64,000 bases of DNA, from positions 1 to 64,000 of the forward strand of contig JAMLHN010000017.1 of assembly GCA_023957115.1 (NCBI GenBank). The letters are read 5' to 3'. Positions 53,695-63,777 of this stretch are shown in pieces (position 1 is the stretch's first letter; every line of letters begins with the position of its first letter). This stretch comes from Thermomicrobiales bacterium. GTDB taxonomy: Bacteria > Chloroflexota > Chloroflexia > Thermomicrobiales > UBA6265. The notes under the pieces are model-generated. The model did not search any database and was not told where the DNA came from. It saw nothing but the letters and a program-made list of their open reading frames with translations. Position numbers and translations under genes: made by a program.

Positions 53695-55017
53695 ATGAGC
53701 TATTCCAGTGATCCCCGTTCGCGCATTCACGCGCCACGTCTCGACCGGCGTCAACTGCTGAAAGGCACGGCCGCGGCCGGCGCCGGCGCCGCAGCGGCGT
53801 CGATGGGCCTTGGGCATCTGACCGATGTCTCGGCCCAGACACAGCTCAGCTTCTATCACGACAAATCGCCCTGGCAGGACTTCTTCGTGCAGTTGGGCGC
53901 CAGTGCGCAGGAAGCGATTGGTATCGGCTGGGAGCCGACGCCATACTCGGATACCACCTCGTATCAGGCTGCGCTGCTCGCCGCGCTGCCAACCGATCAG
54001 GCTCCCGACATGTTCACGTGGTGGTCTGGGTATCGCCTCGAAGACCTCTACACCCAGGGCGCCCTCCTGGATATCTCCGATATCTGGACCCAGGCCATTG
54101 CCGATGGCAATATGCCGGAGTCGCTTGCCGCGGCCTTCACGTTCGATGGCGCCCAGTTTGCGTTGCCCAGCAACGTCTCGTATTGGCCCGTCTTCTACAA
54201 CAAGAGAGTTTTCGACGACAACGGTCTGAGTGTTCCGACCACCTGGGACGAGTTCGTCGGCGCGGCCGATACGTTGAAAGCGGCTGGGATTACTCCGTTC
54301 GGAGCGACTCAGGTTGGTCGTTGGCCGGCATTCATCTGGTTTGAGGAGATGATTCTGCGTAGCGATCCGCAGCTCTACCTCGATCTCACGGCTGGGGTTG
54401 TCCAGTACACGGATGACGCCGTGGTGGCCGCGATGGAGGTCTGGAAGGGCCTGATTGAGAACGAGTACTTCACCTCGTTCGATGTCGATATGAATGTCGA
54501 CATTCCGCCGATGTTTGCCAATGGCGAGCTTGCCATGTACCCGATTGGCACCTGGTACCAGAGCAACTTTATCGACAATGGGATGGTGCCCGGCGAAGAC
54601 TACGACATGTTCGTCATGCCGAACATCAACCCGGACCTGGATGCCAAATCGATCATCTTCGAGGCTGGCGCACTGGGGATTGCCGCCAACGCGCCGAATC
54701 CGGACGAGAGCAAGCAGATGGGCGCGTGGTGGGTTTCCACCGAGGCGACGACTGAATTCGCGAACCTGATTGGCGACGCCCCGTCGAACCCCAACGCGGT
54801 GAGCGATAATCAAGCCGTCAAGTCGCTGATCGACATGCTTTCCGCGGATGGGTATACCCTGTATCAGCGCTATTGGGAAGCCTCCCCGGTGCCCATCGTC
54901 GAAGGCGCGGTGGACTATCTCGCGCAGTTCATGCTGAATCCGGGCGATCTGATGAGCGTGCTGGAATCGATTCAGCAACTGGCGGATCAAACTTGGGCCG
55001 AGCGAGAAGGCCAGTAA
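53695..55017 (+). CDS. Second sugar ABC importer, binding protein
   Basis: A 440-residue binding protein with a twin-arginine-like leader (LDRRQLLKGTAAAGAGAAAA) and typical blocks (APDMFTWWSGYRLEDLYTQG, LPSNVSYWPVFYNKRVF, IGTWYQSNFIDNG). It is not closely alike to the tandem pair at 23.6-26.3 kb. Its promoter carries the GntR-type site shared with both GH38 genes, so it likely binds an alpha-mannoside or related oligosaccharide. Confidence 0.92.
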   Translation: MSYSSDPRSRIHAPRLDRRQLLKGTAAAGAGAAAASMGLGHLTDVSAQTQLSFYHDKSPWQDFFVQLGASAQEAIGIGWEPTPYSDTTSYQAALLAALPTDQAPDMFTWWSGYRLEDLYTQGALLDISDIWTQAIADGNMPESLAAAFTFDGAQFALPSNVSYWPVFYNKRVFDDNGLSVPTTWDEFVGAADTLKAAGITPFGATQVGRWPAFIWFEEMILRSDPQLYLDLTAGVVQYTDDAVVAAMEVWKGLIENEYFTSFDVDMNVDIPPMFANGELAMYPIGTWYQSNFIDNGMVPGEDYDMFVMPNINPDLDAKSIIFEAGALGIAANAPNPDESKQMGAWWVSTEATTEFANLIGDAPSNPNAVSDNQAVKSLIDMLSADGYTLYQRYWEASPVPIVEGAVDYLAQFMLNPGDLMSVLESIQQLADQTWAEREGQ

Positions 55018-55092
55018 TGAGCTGAGGCGGCGGGCCGCGGCAAACGCGGCTCGTCCGCCCCCATTGGCGAAGCGCAGCACAGTATCGAGCCG

Positions 55093-56022
55093 GTGTCGAC
55101 TTTGAATCAATTTCCTCCAGCGGCGATAGATCATGTGACCGTCGGCCGGCGAAGCGCCGGACGACGGCTCCTGGGTTCGGCAACGCCATTTCTTTTTTTG
55201 CTGCCCGCGCTGGCGCTGGTCGGCATTCTGCTGCTCTACCCATTTGCGCGGAGCGCCTATCTCAGCTTTACCGACTACAAGGGCATCGGCGCGGCGAACT
55301 GGGTGGGACTGGACAACTATCGCAATCTTGCAAGAGACCCGGTGCTTTCCCGCACGTTGACCAATACGATGCTTTGGGTCGTCGGCACGCTGATTCTGCC
55401 GGTCGGACTCGGGTTGTTGGTCGCTGTGCTCAGTTACAACGCCAAAGCCGGCAGCATCCTTCGCCTACCGTTTCTCATCCCATATGCGCTTTCCGGGACG
55501 GCGATCGCGACGGTCTGGCAGTTCATGCTGATTCGCGATGGCGCGCTCAACAACGTGCTGGATGCGATTGGACTGAGCTCGCTGGCACGTCCATGGTTGC
55601 TCAATCCGCCTCTCAATACCTGGTCGATGATCATTGCTTCGACCTGGCAAGCAGTCGGTGTCAGCGTGCTGCTCTTCCTCATTGGACTGCAGGTCATTCC
55701 GCCGGAACCCATTCAGGCAGCTCGACTCGATGGCGCGGACGGCTGGCGTCTCTTCCGTGACATGACGTTGCCAATGCTGGCGCCGATGACGATCGTGGTC
55801 GTGGGCATCTCATTGGTGAATTCGCTGAAGACCTTCGACATCGTCTGGATCATGACCCAGGGCGGTCCGTATCGGTCGTCCGAAACCCTGGCCGTCATGA
55901 TGTACCGTGAGACCTTCGTGCTCTTCAAACATGGGTATGGCGCGGCAATCGCGGTGATGTTGAGCGTGATCGTGTTGGCGGTCTCGCTGGTCTATCTGAA
56001 CCGCACCTTGAGGAACACGTGA
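55093..56022 (+). CDS. Second sugar ABC importer, permease 1
   Basis: A 309-residue MalF-type permease with six helices beginning at GTG 55093. The EAA-like loop is PIQAARLDGADGWRLFRDMT and the N-terminal WVGLDNYRNLARDPVL is usual. No strong ribosome site. Confidence 0.9.
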   Translation: MSTLNQFPPAAIDHVTVGRRSAGRRLLGSATPFLFLLPALALVGILLLYPFARSAYLSFTDYKGIGAANWVGLDNYRNLARDPVLSRTLTNTMLWVVGTLILPVGLGLLVAVLSYNAKAGSILRLPFLIPYALSGTAIATVWQFMLIRDGALNNVLDAIGLSSLARPWLLNPPLNTWSMIIASTWQAVGVSVLLFLIGLQVIPPEPIQAARLDGADGWRLFRDMTLPMLAPMTIVVVGISLVNSLKTFDIVWIMTQGGPYRSSETLAVMMYRETFVLFKHGYGAAIAVMLSVIVLAVSLVYLNRTLRNT

Positions 56023-56834
56023 TGGGGCGTGTTCTGCGTAATGCGCTGCTGCTCATCCTGGCGGCGCTCTGGATCCTGCCGCTCTATCTCTTTCTCATCA
56101 ATGCCGCGAAGACGAGCGATGGGTACCGCTCGACGGAGCGTTACGTGCCCTCGGGAGATTTCGCGCTCTTCGACAATATTTCGGCGGCCTGGACGGCGGC
56201 CAAGCTGGGTGAGGCCGTTGGGAGCACCGCGTTCTACGCTATTGTGGGCGCTGCTTTGGCGGTTGCGCTTGCGGCGATGGCGGCGTATGCGATTGTCTCC
56301 TTGAACGTCAGATGGGGATTCTTCTGGTTTCTGCTCATCTACGCCGGCACGATCTTTCCATTTCAGATGTACCTTTCGCCCCTCTATTCGATGTATGTGA
56401 ACAACAACCTCTACAACACGCACTGGGGCTTGCTAATCTTCTATACCGCGATCGCCATTCCATTCGCGACCTTCATCATTCGCAACCATTTTGTCTCGGT
56501 CTCGCCTGAACTGGCGGAAGCCGCCCGGCTCGATGGCGCCAGTGCACTCCGCGTCCTGGTGCAGATCTTCGCGCCGCTGTCCGTGAATGCGTTCGCGACG
56601 GTCTTCATTCTGCAATTCACCTGGATCTGGAACGATCTTCTTTTCGGACTGACCCTGTCCCGCAGCGAGAACATTCGCCCGATTATGACCGCGCTTGCGT
56701 CGTTGCAAGGGCAATATGCCCGCACCGGACCTCCGGTTGCCCTTGCCGGTGCATTGCTGGTCTCGATCCCCACCTTCGTCTTGTTCTTCGCCGTCCAGCG
56801 GGTCTTTGTCCGCGGATTGCGCGCGACCGCGTAA
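56022..56834 (+). CDS. Second sugar ABC importer, permease 2
   Basis: A 270-residue MalG-type permease. ATG 56022 shares a base with the preceding stop (TGATG); a GTG one codon earlier is an alternative. The EAA loop is LAEAARLDGASALRVLVQI. No ATPase gene follows; the next gene is convergent. Confidence 0.9.
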   Translation: MGRVLRNALLLILAALWILPLYLFLINAAKTSDGYRSTERYVPSGDFALFDNISAAWTAAKLGEAVGSTAFYAIVGAALAVALAAMAAYAIVSLNVRWGFFWFLLIYAGTIFPFQMYLSPLYSMYVNNNLYNTHWGLLIFYTAIAIPFATFIIRNHFVSVSPELAEAARLDGASALRVLVQIFAPLSVNAFATVFILQFTWIWNDLLFGLTLSRSENIRPIMTALASLQGQYARTGPPVALAGALLVSIPTFVLFFAVQRVFVRGLRATA

Positions 56835-56941
56835 TCGACTCAACCCTCATCCATCCCCCAGCCCCCAGCAGGGCACGGCGTCCCTGCCCTATGTTCGCGA
56901 TGCTGGGAGAAGGACGGCGCTTTTGGCACACGGATCGAATT

Positions 56942-56971
56942 CCCCGCTCTCCCAATCCTGGGAGAGCGGGG
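56942..56971. terminator. Hairpin between converging importer and GH38 genes
   Basis: CCCCGCTCTCCC, loop AATCCT, GGGAGAGCGGGG: a perfect 12-bp stem that can act in both directions. Confidence 0.65.
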
Positions 56972-57009
56972 ACGCGTGAGGGCGAAAACCGGCCCAGCGG
57001 AGCGTTTTG

Positions 57010-59637
57010 TTAGAAGCGAATTCGCACCGATTGAATGTCGTTTGCGCCGACCTGGATGTTGGCCGTGGCGCCGTCGAGGGGCACGGTGGTGTCGTCGATC
57101 TCCACGATCGACGTCGTCGTGACGCTCGATGGCTGGGCTGCCAGCACGGTAAGCGGCACCTCCACCCCATCCTCCGAAAGATTCTGCAAGCGAACGACGA
57201 TGCCGTCGCCATCCTCCGCCGGCTTGGCCCAGGCGGTGACCGGCAGATCCTGCGGGATATCGAGGAAGCGACCGGTCGGATCGCCGGTGCGCAAATAGTC
57301 GCGCAGCGTGATCGGTGGCGTTGCTTCTTCCGTGCCAAACTTCCAGGCCGCCGCATCGTCGACCGGCCCCGCATTCGAGGTGAGCCGGTACCGTAACGGA
57401 ATCTGACCGCCCTGGCTCGCTTTGAAATTGACCATCCAGTGATTGTGCAGGGCCCAGGACATCAGCGTGGGACCTTCTGGCTCGAGCGACCGTGCCCACT
57501 TGCCGGTGGTAATGCCGCCCAGGTGGAGCAACGGCGCATCGAGCGGCGCGACGACAACGGTCGTCTCGCCATCGGCGACACTCGCCCAGCGACCGACCGG
57601 ATACCAGTCACGCACGGTGCCGTTGAGCTGATCGTCGTCTGGCGTGAAGGGAACGCCGTTGATATCTGCGCGGAACGTGGGCGTGCCCATATTAAAGGGA
57701 AGCGCGATGAAGACGGCTTCGATGCCAGTCTCATGCTGTTTGTCCAGCAGCCAGTCGATGCCGAGCGTCTTCTGGCCGGATTCGAGGACGTAGGTGCAGG
57801 TGGCGCTGCGGATGCCTGCCGCTTCGACCGTGACTGAAAGCGTGGCGCGACCGTGCGCGATCTCCGGCTTGTCAACCGTGACTTTGGTCACGGTCGAGCG
57901 GTCCCAGGGCGTATCGGTGCGACCGTAGCCGAAATCCGGCGCGGAGAAATCGCCCCAGAAGAGCGCTTGCCGCCCCTCGTCCGATTCGACCCGCTCGTAG
58001 ACGTACTGTCCGAGTCCCCAACCCTGGTAGGAACTGGCCAAATTCTTGCCGAGCTCCTTGTCGTACCACTCGGCCAGCGCGCCGGTCTTGGGATCGACCG
58101 TCACACGGTAATAGGTATTCTCGATCGAGTTCTTGCCGGTGGAAAGATCGCTGCCCGTGGGTTGCGCATTCAGGTCGATGAACGCGTAGCCGAATGCCGG
58201 GACGGTACCGGTCACGCGGCGAAGATCGGTGGCGGGTCGAACACCGCCCCAGGGCACGTCGCGCGGGAAGAATGCTTCCAGGACGCCGGCCGGGGCGGCC
58301 CAGCCGTGCAGCTCGGGTTCTTCGACCGTGACGGTGCGCTCCCAGGGAAGCGTGTTGAGGACCAGCACCGAGTCGGCGCCAGATTCCGGATAGGCGGCAC
58401 GCTGATCGAGGTCGCCGAGGTTGAACATTCCTTCGATACCGGGATCGGCAACCGTTTCCGCGAGGGCGCGCGAGGCGAGCGCCATCATGTCCAGCGATTC
58501 GGCCGAGGCGTTGTAGGCGAACCCGGCCTTTCGGTTCCACTGCGAACGGGTCCAAAGTGACGTTGGCGCGTCGATGCTGGCGAAGGCGCCCCAAGTGTGC
58601 TCGTCGTACAGCGTGGCCGATTCGTATGCATCCTGGGCACGTTCCGGTGTCCAGACCGACGCGCCGTCGGATTTGAGCCAGGCGCCAAGGGTTTCTGCCT
58701 GTAGGAGATGCTCGTGCGTTGCGCGGCTGACTCCGGTTTCGAAGGCGCTGGAGGCCACGCCGTCTGACCACCAATCGAGCCAATCGCCGCGCAGTGTTTC
58801 GAGCTTGTCACCCCACGTGTCCCGCAGGAAACGGTTGAATGCCGACGGCGTGGTGAACTCGATGCGGGGTGTGCGACCTTCGGCGTTCCAACGCTCGACG
58901 AATTCGGGCATGCGCGGATCCGGCGGACCGTTATCGACGCGCATGGGATGGGTCGACTGGGCGTACATGAAGTCGTAGGGGTAGTCGGGATCGGCTTCTA
59001 AAGCGGCAACGATGGGGGGAAAGGAGTCCTCCACGAAGCGCCAATCGCCCAGTTTGGCGATACTGCGGCCCCAGAGATAGTGAAACCCATTCCAGGCCAG
59101 GGTTTTGTTGCCGGCTGGACCTTCCCACCAGAACGCATTGGGAATCGGCTTCGGGGTATAGCCGCGCAGCGGGTTGACGGCCATGGTCATCAGCTCGATG
59201 CCGATTTCGGCCAGCAAGTCGGCATAGAGCCAGCTGATACCGTTGACGTCGCATTGCATCGCTGCCGTGATATCGAGTCCGTACTGATCCCGCAGGCGCT
59301 GAACGGGATAGAGGCTGCGGATCATTTGCTCCGCATTCTGCATGGGCGTGTGGTTGTATTGCATACCAGCGACATCGATGTACCCACGATCGTGCCAGGT
59401 CTTGAACCGCTCGATTTGGGCCGAGGACGCCTGCGCGAAGTATTTCTCGGTCATCCCGGTGACTTCGCAGGTCCAACGGTACTGCGCTTCCTTCGGCAAA
59501 TTCTGTGTCACTTCGATCAGATCCAGCGCCTGATCGATGAACTCGACGTGCTGCCGGAAGCACAGGTCTTGATAGTCGGTAAACCCAATATCGGTATGGC
59601 TGTGGTTGACGACATAAAGCGTCTTGATGGGTTGCAT
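57010..59637 (-). CDS. GH38 alpha-mannosidase-like protein 2
   Basis: An 875-residue protein; ATG 59637 follows GGGAGG at ten bases. The catalytic domain opens with VVNHSHTDIGFTDYQ (His/Asp metal ligands), the nucleophile Asp is in AMQCDVNGISWLYADLL, and LYDEHTWGAFAS matches the first GH38 protein. The beta-rich C-terminal half (NTYYRVTVDPKTGALAEWY, SWALHNHWMVNF) is family-typical. It shares motifs with the first GH38 protein but is divergent over most of its length, so the two likely act on different linkages. Cytoplasmic, no signal peptide. It points toward the importer operon and has a GntR-type site at its promoter. Confidence 0.9.
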   Translation of the reverse strand: MQPIKTLYVVNHSHTDIGFTDYQDLCFRQHVEFIDQALDLIEVTQNLPKEAQYRWTCEVTGMTEKYFAQASSAQIERFKTWHDRGYIDVAGMQYNHTPMQNAEQMIRSLYPVQRLRDQYGLDITAAMQCDVNGISWLYADLLAEIGIELMTMAVNPLRGYTPKPIPNAFWWEGPAGNKTLAWNGFHYLWGRSIAKLGDWRFVEDSFPPIVAALEADPDYPYDFMYAQSTHPMRVDNGPPDPRMPEFVERWNAEGRTPRIEFTTPSAFNRFLRDTWGDKLETLRGDWLDWWSDGVASSAFETGVSRATHEHLLQAETLGAWLKSDGASVWTPERAQDAYESATLYDEHTWGAFASIDAPTSLWTRSQWNRKAGFAYNASAESLDMMALASRALAETVADPGIEGMFNLGDLDQRAAYPESGADSVLVLNTLPWERTVTVEEPELHGWAAPAGVLEAFFPRDVPWGGVRPATDLRRVTGTVPAFGYAFIDLNAQPTGSDLSTGKNSIENTYYRVTVDPKTGALAEWYDKELGKNLASSYQGWGLGQYVYERVESDEGRQALFWGDFSAPDFGYGRTDTPWDRSTVTKVTVDKPEIAHGRATLSVTVEAAGIRSATCTYVLESGQKTLGIDWLLDKQHETGIEAVFIALPFNMGTPTFRADINGVPFTPDDDQLNGTVRDWYPVGRWASVADGETTVVVAPLDAPLLHLGGITTGKWARSLEPEGPTLMSWALHNHWMVNFKASQGGQIPLRYRLTSNAGPVDDAAAWKFGTEEATPPITLRDYLRTGDPTGRFLDIPQDLPVTAWAKPAEDGDGIVVRLQNLSEDGVEVPLTVLAAQPSSVTTTSIVEIDDTTVPLDGATANIQVGANDIQSVRIRF

Positions 59638-59729
59638 ACGCGTGGTTCCTCCCTTGCAACCAATACCAGGCGGTCCGCGCAAGCTGCTGCGTCCACCCGG
59701 TTCTGCGCCAGCGGCGCTGATGTGCGGGT

Positions 59730-59773
59730 ACGGTATCGGGAGGAGCGGCAGATGTCAATAAATGATCTAATCA
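59730..59773 (-). promoter_or_regulatory. Promoter and predicted GntR operator of GH38 gene 2
   Basis: Minus strand: TTGACA (59753-59758), 17 bases, TACCGT (59730-59735). The site TGATCTAATCA (59763-59773) lies four bases upstream of the -35 box. Confidence 0.6.
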
Positions 59774-59774
59774 A

Positions 59775-59800
59775 TTGGGAGTTGGGAGTTGGGAGTTGGA
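59775..59800. repeat. Tandem heptamer TTGGGAG
   Basis: Three full units and a partial fourth, similar to the TTAGGAG array at 43503-43556. Confidence 0.8.
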
Positions 59801-59873
59801 CCGACTTGAATCGCTCAGGGCTCAGGACCCAGAACTTGCACGCACGGCGGGTTGCCCTACACTACGTCGGCAT

Positions 59874-59956
<83 letters not shown>

Positions 59957-60115
59957 CTGGTCCAGACGCGGCAATCGCCCAGGTGCATGGGCGTGGGCAG
60001 GTTGGCTCATCCCCCTGCTTGCGCCCCGGCACTCGGCAGAATCCGACATCACCGTACATGAAGTCGCAGGCGTATCCGGTGCAGTATGGGACGGCCGCTA
60101 CATCCGTCCTGGGGC

Positions 60116-60859
60116 TCATAAATTCCCGGTCTGGCCACATGCGATGCAATGGCCAACGACATCGTGCGCATGACGATGTGCCGCAGACGCCACCAGAGCA
60201 GAACCCGCTGTAATACCCGCATTGTCCGCTAGAGCAGCTCCAGCATTCGGCATCGCCACCCAGATCCGCCACGCAATCGCTGGCGTCACAGCATTGCTGA
60301 CAAACGTCGTTGGAACAGAGATGCCCTGAGGCGCACTCGCAGCTCCCGTCGCTGCAGATCTGCCCGTCAGGGCACGTCCCGCATTGGCCGCCGCAGCCAT
60401 CATCGCCGCACGTCCTGCCGTCGCAATTGGGAATGCACTGGCATGTATGGGTGGTCGGGTTGCAGGTCGCATTTCCCGAACAGTCACTATCCGAGCAGCA
60501 TCCCCAGTCGCGGCACGCGCCGTCGCAGAAGATCGAGCCGGTTGGGCAGCACAGCTCTTCCCCGTAACAATCTCCAAAACAGCAGGCATTGCCACAGCAT
60601 TCGGAGATGCCGGGAACGCAGCAATCGGGTCCGCATTTATCCTGCCGGTTGGACATACGCATTGCGATCCGTTCCAGGTTTGCTCACCGGGGCAGGAGAC
60701 TGGTTTCGGCGTGGGAGCCGGACGCCGGGCCGCTTCCGCCCGATCGAGCGACGTTGCCGCCACCCCCCCGCCCAGGCCAAAGAGTCCGCGCAGCACCTGC
60801 CGCCGGTTACTGGCACCCGCCAACCCGCGTACGAGCGCGTCGAAACGTCGATCGTCCAT
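60116..60859 (-). CDS. Secreted Cys-rich protein with twin-Arg leader, frameshifted
   Basis: From ATG 60859 the frame encodes the leader MDDRRFDALVRGLAGASNRR and a hydrophobic stretch, then PVSCPGEQTWNGSQCVCPTG. Near 60641-60652 this frame loses its Cys pattern, while the neighbouring frame continues with QDKCGPDCCVPGISECCGNA and more than 30 further Cys (CGDDGCGGQCGTCPDGQIC and others). One added base restores a single Cys-rich protein of over 200 residues. The 3' end is uncertain: the first frame ends at 60116 with GHCIACGQTGNL, whereas the Cys-rich frame would run on through the tRNA, which is unlikely. The leader is shared with the protein at 21405-21839. Either an assembly indel or decay. 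Confidence 0.7.
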   Translation of the reverse strand: MDDRRFDALVRGLAGASNRRQVLRGLFGLGGGVAATSLDRAEAARRPAPTPKPVSCPGEQTWNGSQCVCPTGRINADPIAAFPASPNAVAMPAVLEIVTGKSCAAQPARSSATARAATGDAARIVTVREMRPATRPPIHASAFPIATAGRAAMMAAAANAGRALTGRSAATGAASAPQGISVPTTFVSNAVTPAIAWRIWVAMPNAGAALADNAGITAGSALVASAAHRHAHDVVGHCIACGQTGNL

Positions 60860-60959
60860 GCCCATTCCTTTCACATCTAGCCTCGCGCGATTGTGGCGGA
60901 TTCGTTCCTATCGCGCAACCGGCCTGCGGCCGGATACGGGACTTGTGTCCGAATCCGCG

Positions 60960-63670
60960 TCACGATTTCGCCAGCCGCTGCAGCTCGAACAGGCGGGTCA
61001 ACGCCTCGATTGGGGTTAGTGATTCGACATCGATCGATTTCAGCTCGGTCAGGGCCGGGTTCTCGGTCCCAAACATCGTGAGTTGGACGTTTGTCGCCGG
61101 CTCTGGTTCGGGGCGGCGGAGCGTGGCCCGGCGGTGCGCCTGGTCGGAAAAGCCGGTGGCATTCGATTCCAGCTCCGAGCAGAACCCGGGGCCCGGCGGA
61201 CGATTGCTTTCGGAATACCGGCCAGCTCGGCAACGTGAATACCGTAGGAACGGTCGGCGCTGCCCGGCACCACCTGACGCAGGAAGACCACCCGGTCGCC
61301 CTCTTCCAGAACGTCCATGCGATAGGTGCGGACCCGTGGCAGGATGTCCGCTAGCTCGGTCAGCTCGTGATAGTGGGTGGCAAAGAGCGTCTTGCACCCC
61401 AGCCGCGGCGCGTTGTGGAGGTACTCCACCACTGCCCGGGCAATTGCCAGCCCATCGTAGGTGCTGGTGCCGCGGCCGATCTCGTCCAGGACCACCAGAC
61501 TTCGCGGGGTAGCGTGGTTGAGGATGTTGGCCGTTTCCAGCATCTCGATCATGAACGTGCTCTGCCCGGACGCGATATCGTCCTGGGCGCCGATCCGCGT
61601 ATAGATCCGATCGACCAGCCCGATCGACGCGCGATCGGCCGGAACGAAACTGCCGACCTGTGCCATCAGCACGATCAGCGCCACCTGCCGGAGCCAGGAG
61701 CTCTTCCCGGCCATGTTCGGACCGGTCAGGATGATAATCTGGTCGGATTCGGCATCGAGCAATGCGTCGTTGGGTACGAACTCACCCGGACCAAGCAACG
61801 CTTCGATGGTCGGATGACGACCCCGTTCGATTTCGATTCGGGTCGTGTCGTTCAGGACGGGGCGCACGTAGTGCCGCTCGACCGCCACCTCGGCCAGGGT
61901 GCTCAGGACATCGAGCTGCGCGATGATCCGCGCCGCATCCAGCAACCGGCCCGATGCCCCCGCAACCTCGGCGACGACCCGCCGGTAGGCGTCCGCTTCG
62001 ATGCCTGCCAGGGTCTCCTCGGCGGTCAGTACGATCGTTTCGAACTCTTTGAGCTGTGGAGTGAAATAGCGGGTCGCATTCGCCAGCGTCTGCTTGGGGA
62101 TGTATTCCTCCGGCAGAACGGATCCGGGGCGTCCTGCTTCGGCTCGCTCTCGCTCGGCGGTGGCCAGCGCCGCGGTCGTGATCTCCAGGTAGTACCCGAA
62201 GACCTTGTTGTACCCCGTCTTGAGCGTGCGGATGCCGGTCCGTTCGCGCTCGGATCGTTCCAGCCCGGCGATCCACTCCCGCGCTTCACGGGCACGCACC
62301 CGGTGCCCATCGAGCTCTGGCGAGAAGCCGGGCCGGATCGATTCGCCACGTCCCAGCACCGCCGGCGGTTCGTCGGTGATTGCCCGTTCGAGCATGACGG
62401 CGACATCCGCTACGTCCGGAAGCGCCGAAACCCCGGGCACCTGACCAACGATCGACCGGAGATCGGGAATCAGCAAGAGCGATGCCCGAAGGGTGGCCAG
62501 ATCGCGCGGCCCGATCGTTCCGGTGAGGGCTCGGTTGACCAGTCGCTCGATATCCCCAATCGACCGGAGCACTTGCCGCAGCTCCCCGCGGGCAAGCGCA
62601 TCGGTGGTGAACCGTTCGACCCCGTCGAGCCGGGCCTCGATCGCGGACTGGTCCAGCAATGGTTGGCTGAGCCAGCGCCGCAGCAGCCTTCCACCCATGG
62701 CCGTTTTCGTCTGATCGAGCACCGCCAACAGGCTATGCCGCTTTTCGCCGCGGCCGCTTTCGGTCAGCTCCAGATTGCGCCGGGTCTGATCGTCGAGTGG
62801 CATGAACCCATCGATGCGGTAGGTCGAAAGCGTCTGAATCTGGGTGAGTTGCGACCGTTGGGTATCGCCCAGATATCTGAGCAACCCTCCGGCGGCCTGC
62901 GTCGCTAGGGGCATACCAGCAAGTCCGAACCCATCGAGCGATGCGACTGCGAAATGCCGCTCCAGCGTTTCCTGCGCGCGCTCGAGCCGCCAGTGCCAGT
63001 CATCGGTCGGGCTCACCGTGATCTCCGACGGCAACCAGACCTGGTCTGGTACGGCGCGGTCGTCCGCGAATCGGTCCGATACGACCAGCTCGACCGCACC
63101 CAAACGGTTGAGCTCGCGTCCGGCCAGCAGGAGACAGTTCTCTTCGGAATCCGAGCTGAGCTCGGTGGTAAGAAATTCGCCGGTCGTGATATCGGCGGCG
63201 GCAATCCCGGCGCGGTGACCGTCGAACATGACGGCGGCAATGAAATTGTTCCGTTTCGCGTCGAGCATCGATGCGTCGGTGACCGTGCCGGGGGTGACGA
63301 CCCGGGTGACATCACGCTCGACCAGCCCTTTCGAGGTGCTCGGATCGCCGATCTGCTCGCAGACGGCCACCTTGTGCCCAGCCGCGATCAGTTTGCCAAT
63401 ATACCCTTCAGCCGCATGGTAGGGAATACCGGCCAGGGGCACCCGCGTTCCCTTGCCCATCTCGCGGCTGGTGAGCACGATGTCGAGCACCTCGGCCGCG
63501 ATGATCGCGTCCTGCTCGAAGGTCTCATAGAAATCGCCGAGCCGGAAGAAGAGGATGACATCGGGATAGCGTTGTTTGATGTCGAGATACTGTCGCCGGA
63601 GCGGTACGACCCGCGCTTCAGCTTTGGTGTCGCTGGCGGTGCTGCGTACAGACGTTTTCGATTCAGGCAT
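60960..63670 (-). CDS. mutS: DNA mismatch repair protein MutS, frame change near C-terminus
   Basis: MutS recognises mismatches and starts repair with MutL. The N-terminal mismatch-binding motif is FFRLGDFYETFEQDA (Phe-x-Glu present), the Walker A is TGPNMAGKSSWLRQ, Walker B is SLVVLDEIGRGTSTYDG, and the ATPase ends with LFATHYHELTELAD. At 61175-61195, in the run CCCGGGGCCC, the frame breaks right after GIPKAIVRRA; the correct tail, ending LTPIEALTRLFELQRLAKS at 60960, is in another frame. Removing one base from the G/C run and one nearby gives RRARVLLELES, the expected family text. The total would be about 900 residues. An assembly error is the simplest cause, since all catalytic parts are intact. 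Confidence 0.88.
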
Positions 63671-63777
63671 TCGTCGTCAATCGTTGGCGGCTGATCCGGA
63701 GCGGGGGCGGGTTCTGCAGCAAGATACACTACTCATCCAGAGTTTGGCGTCGTTTTGCCAGAAGGAGGGAAGCGGAA

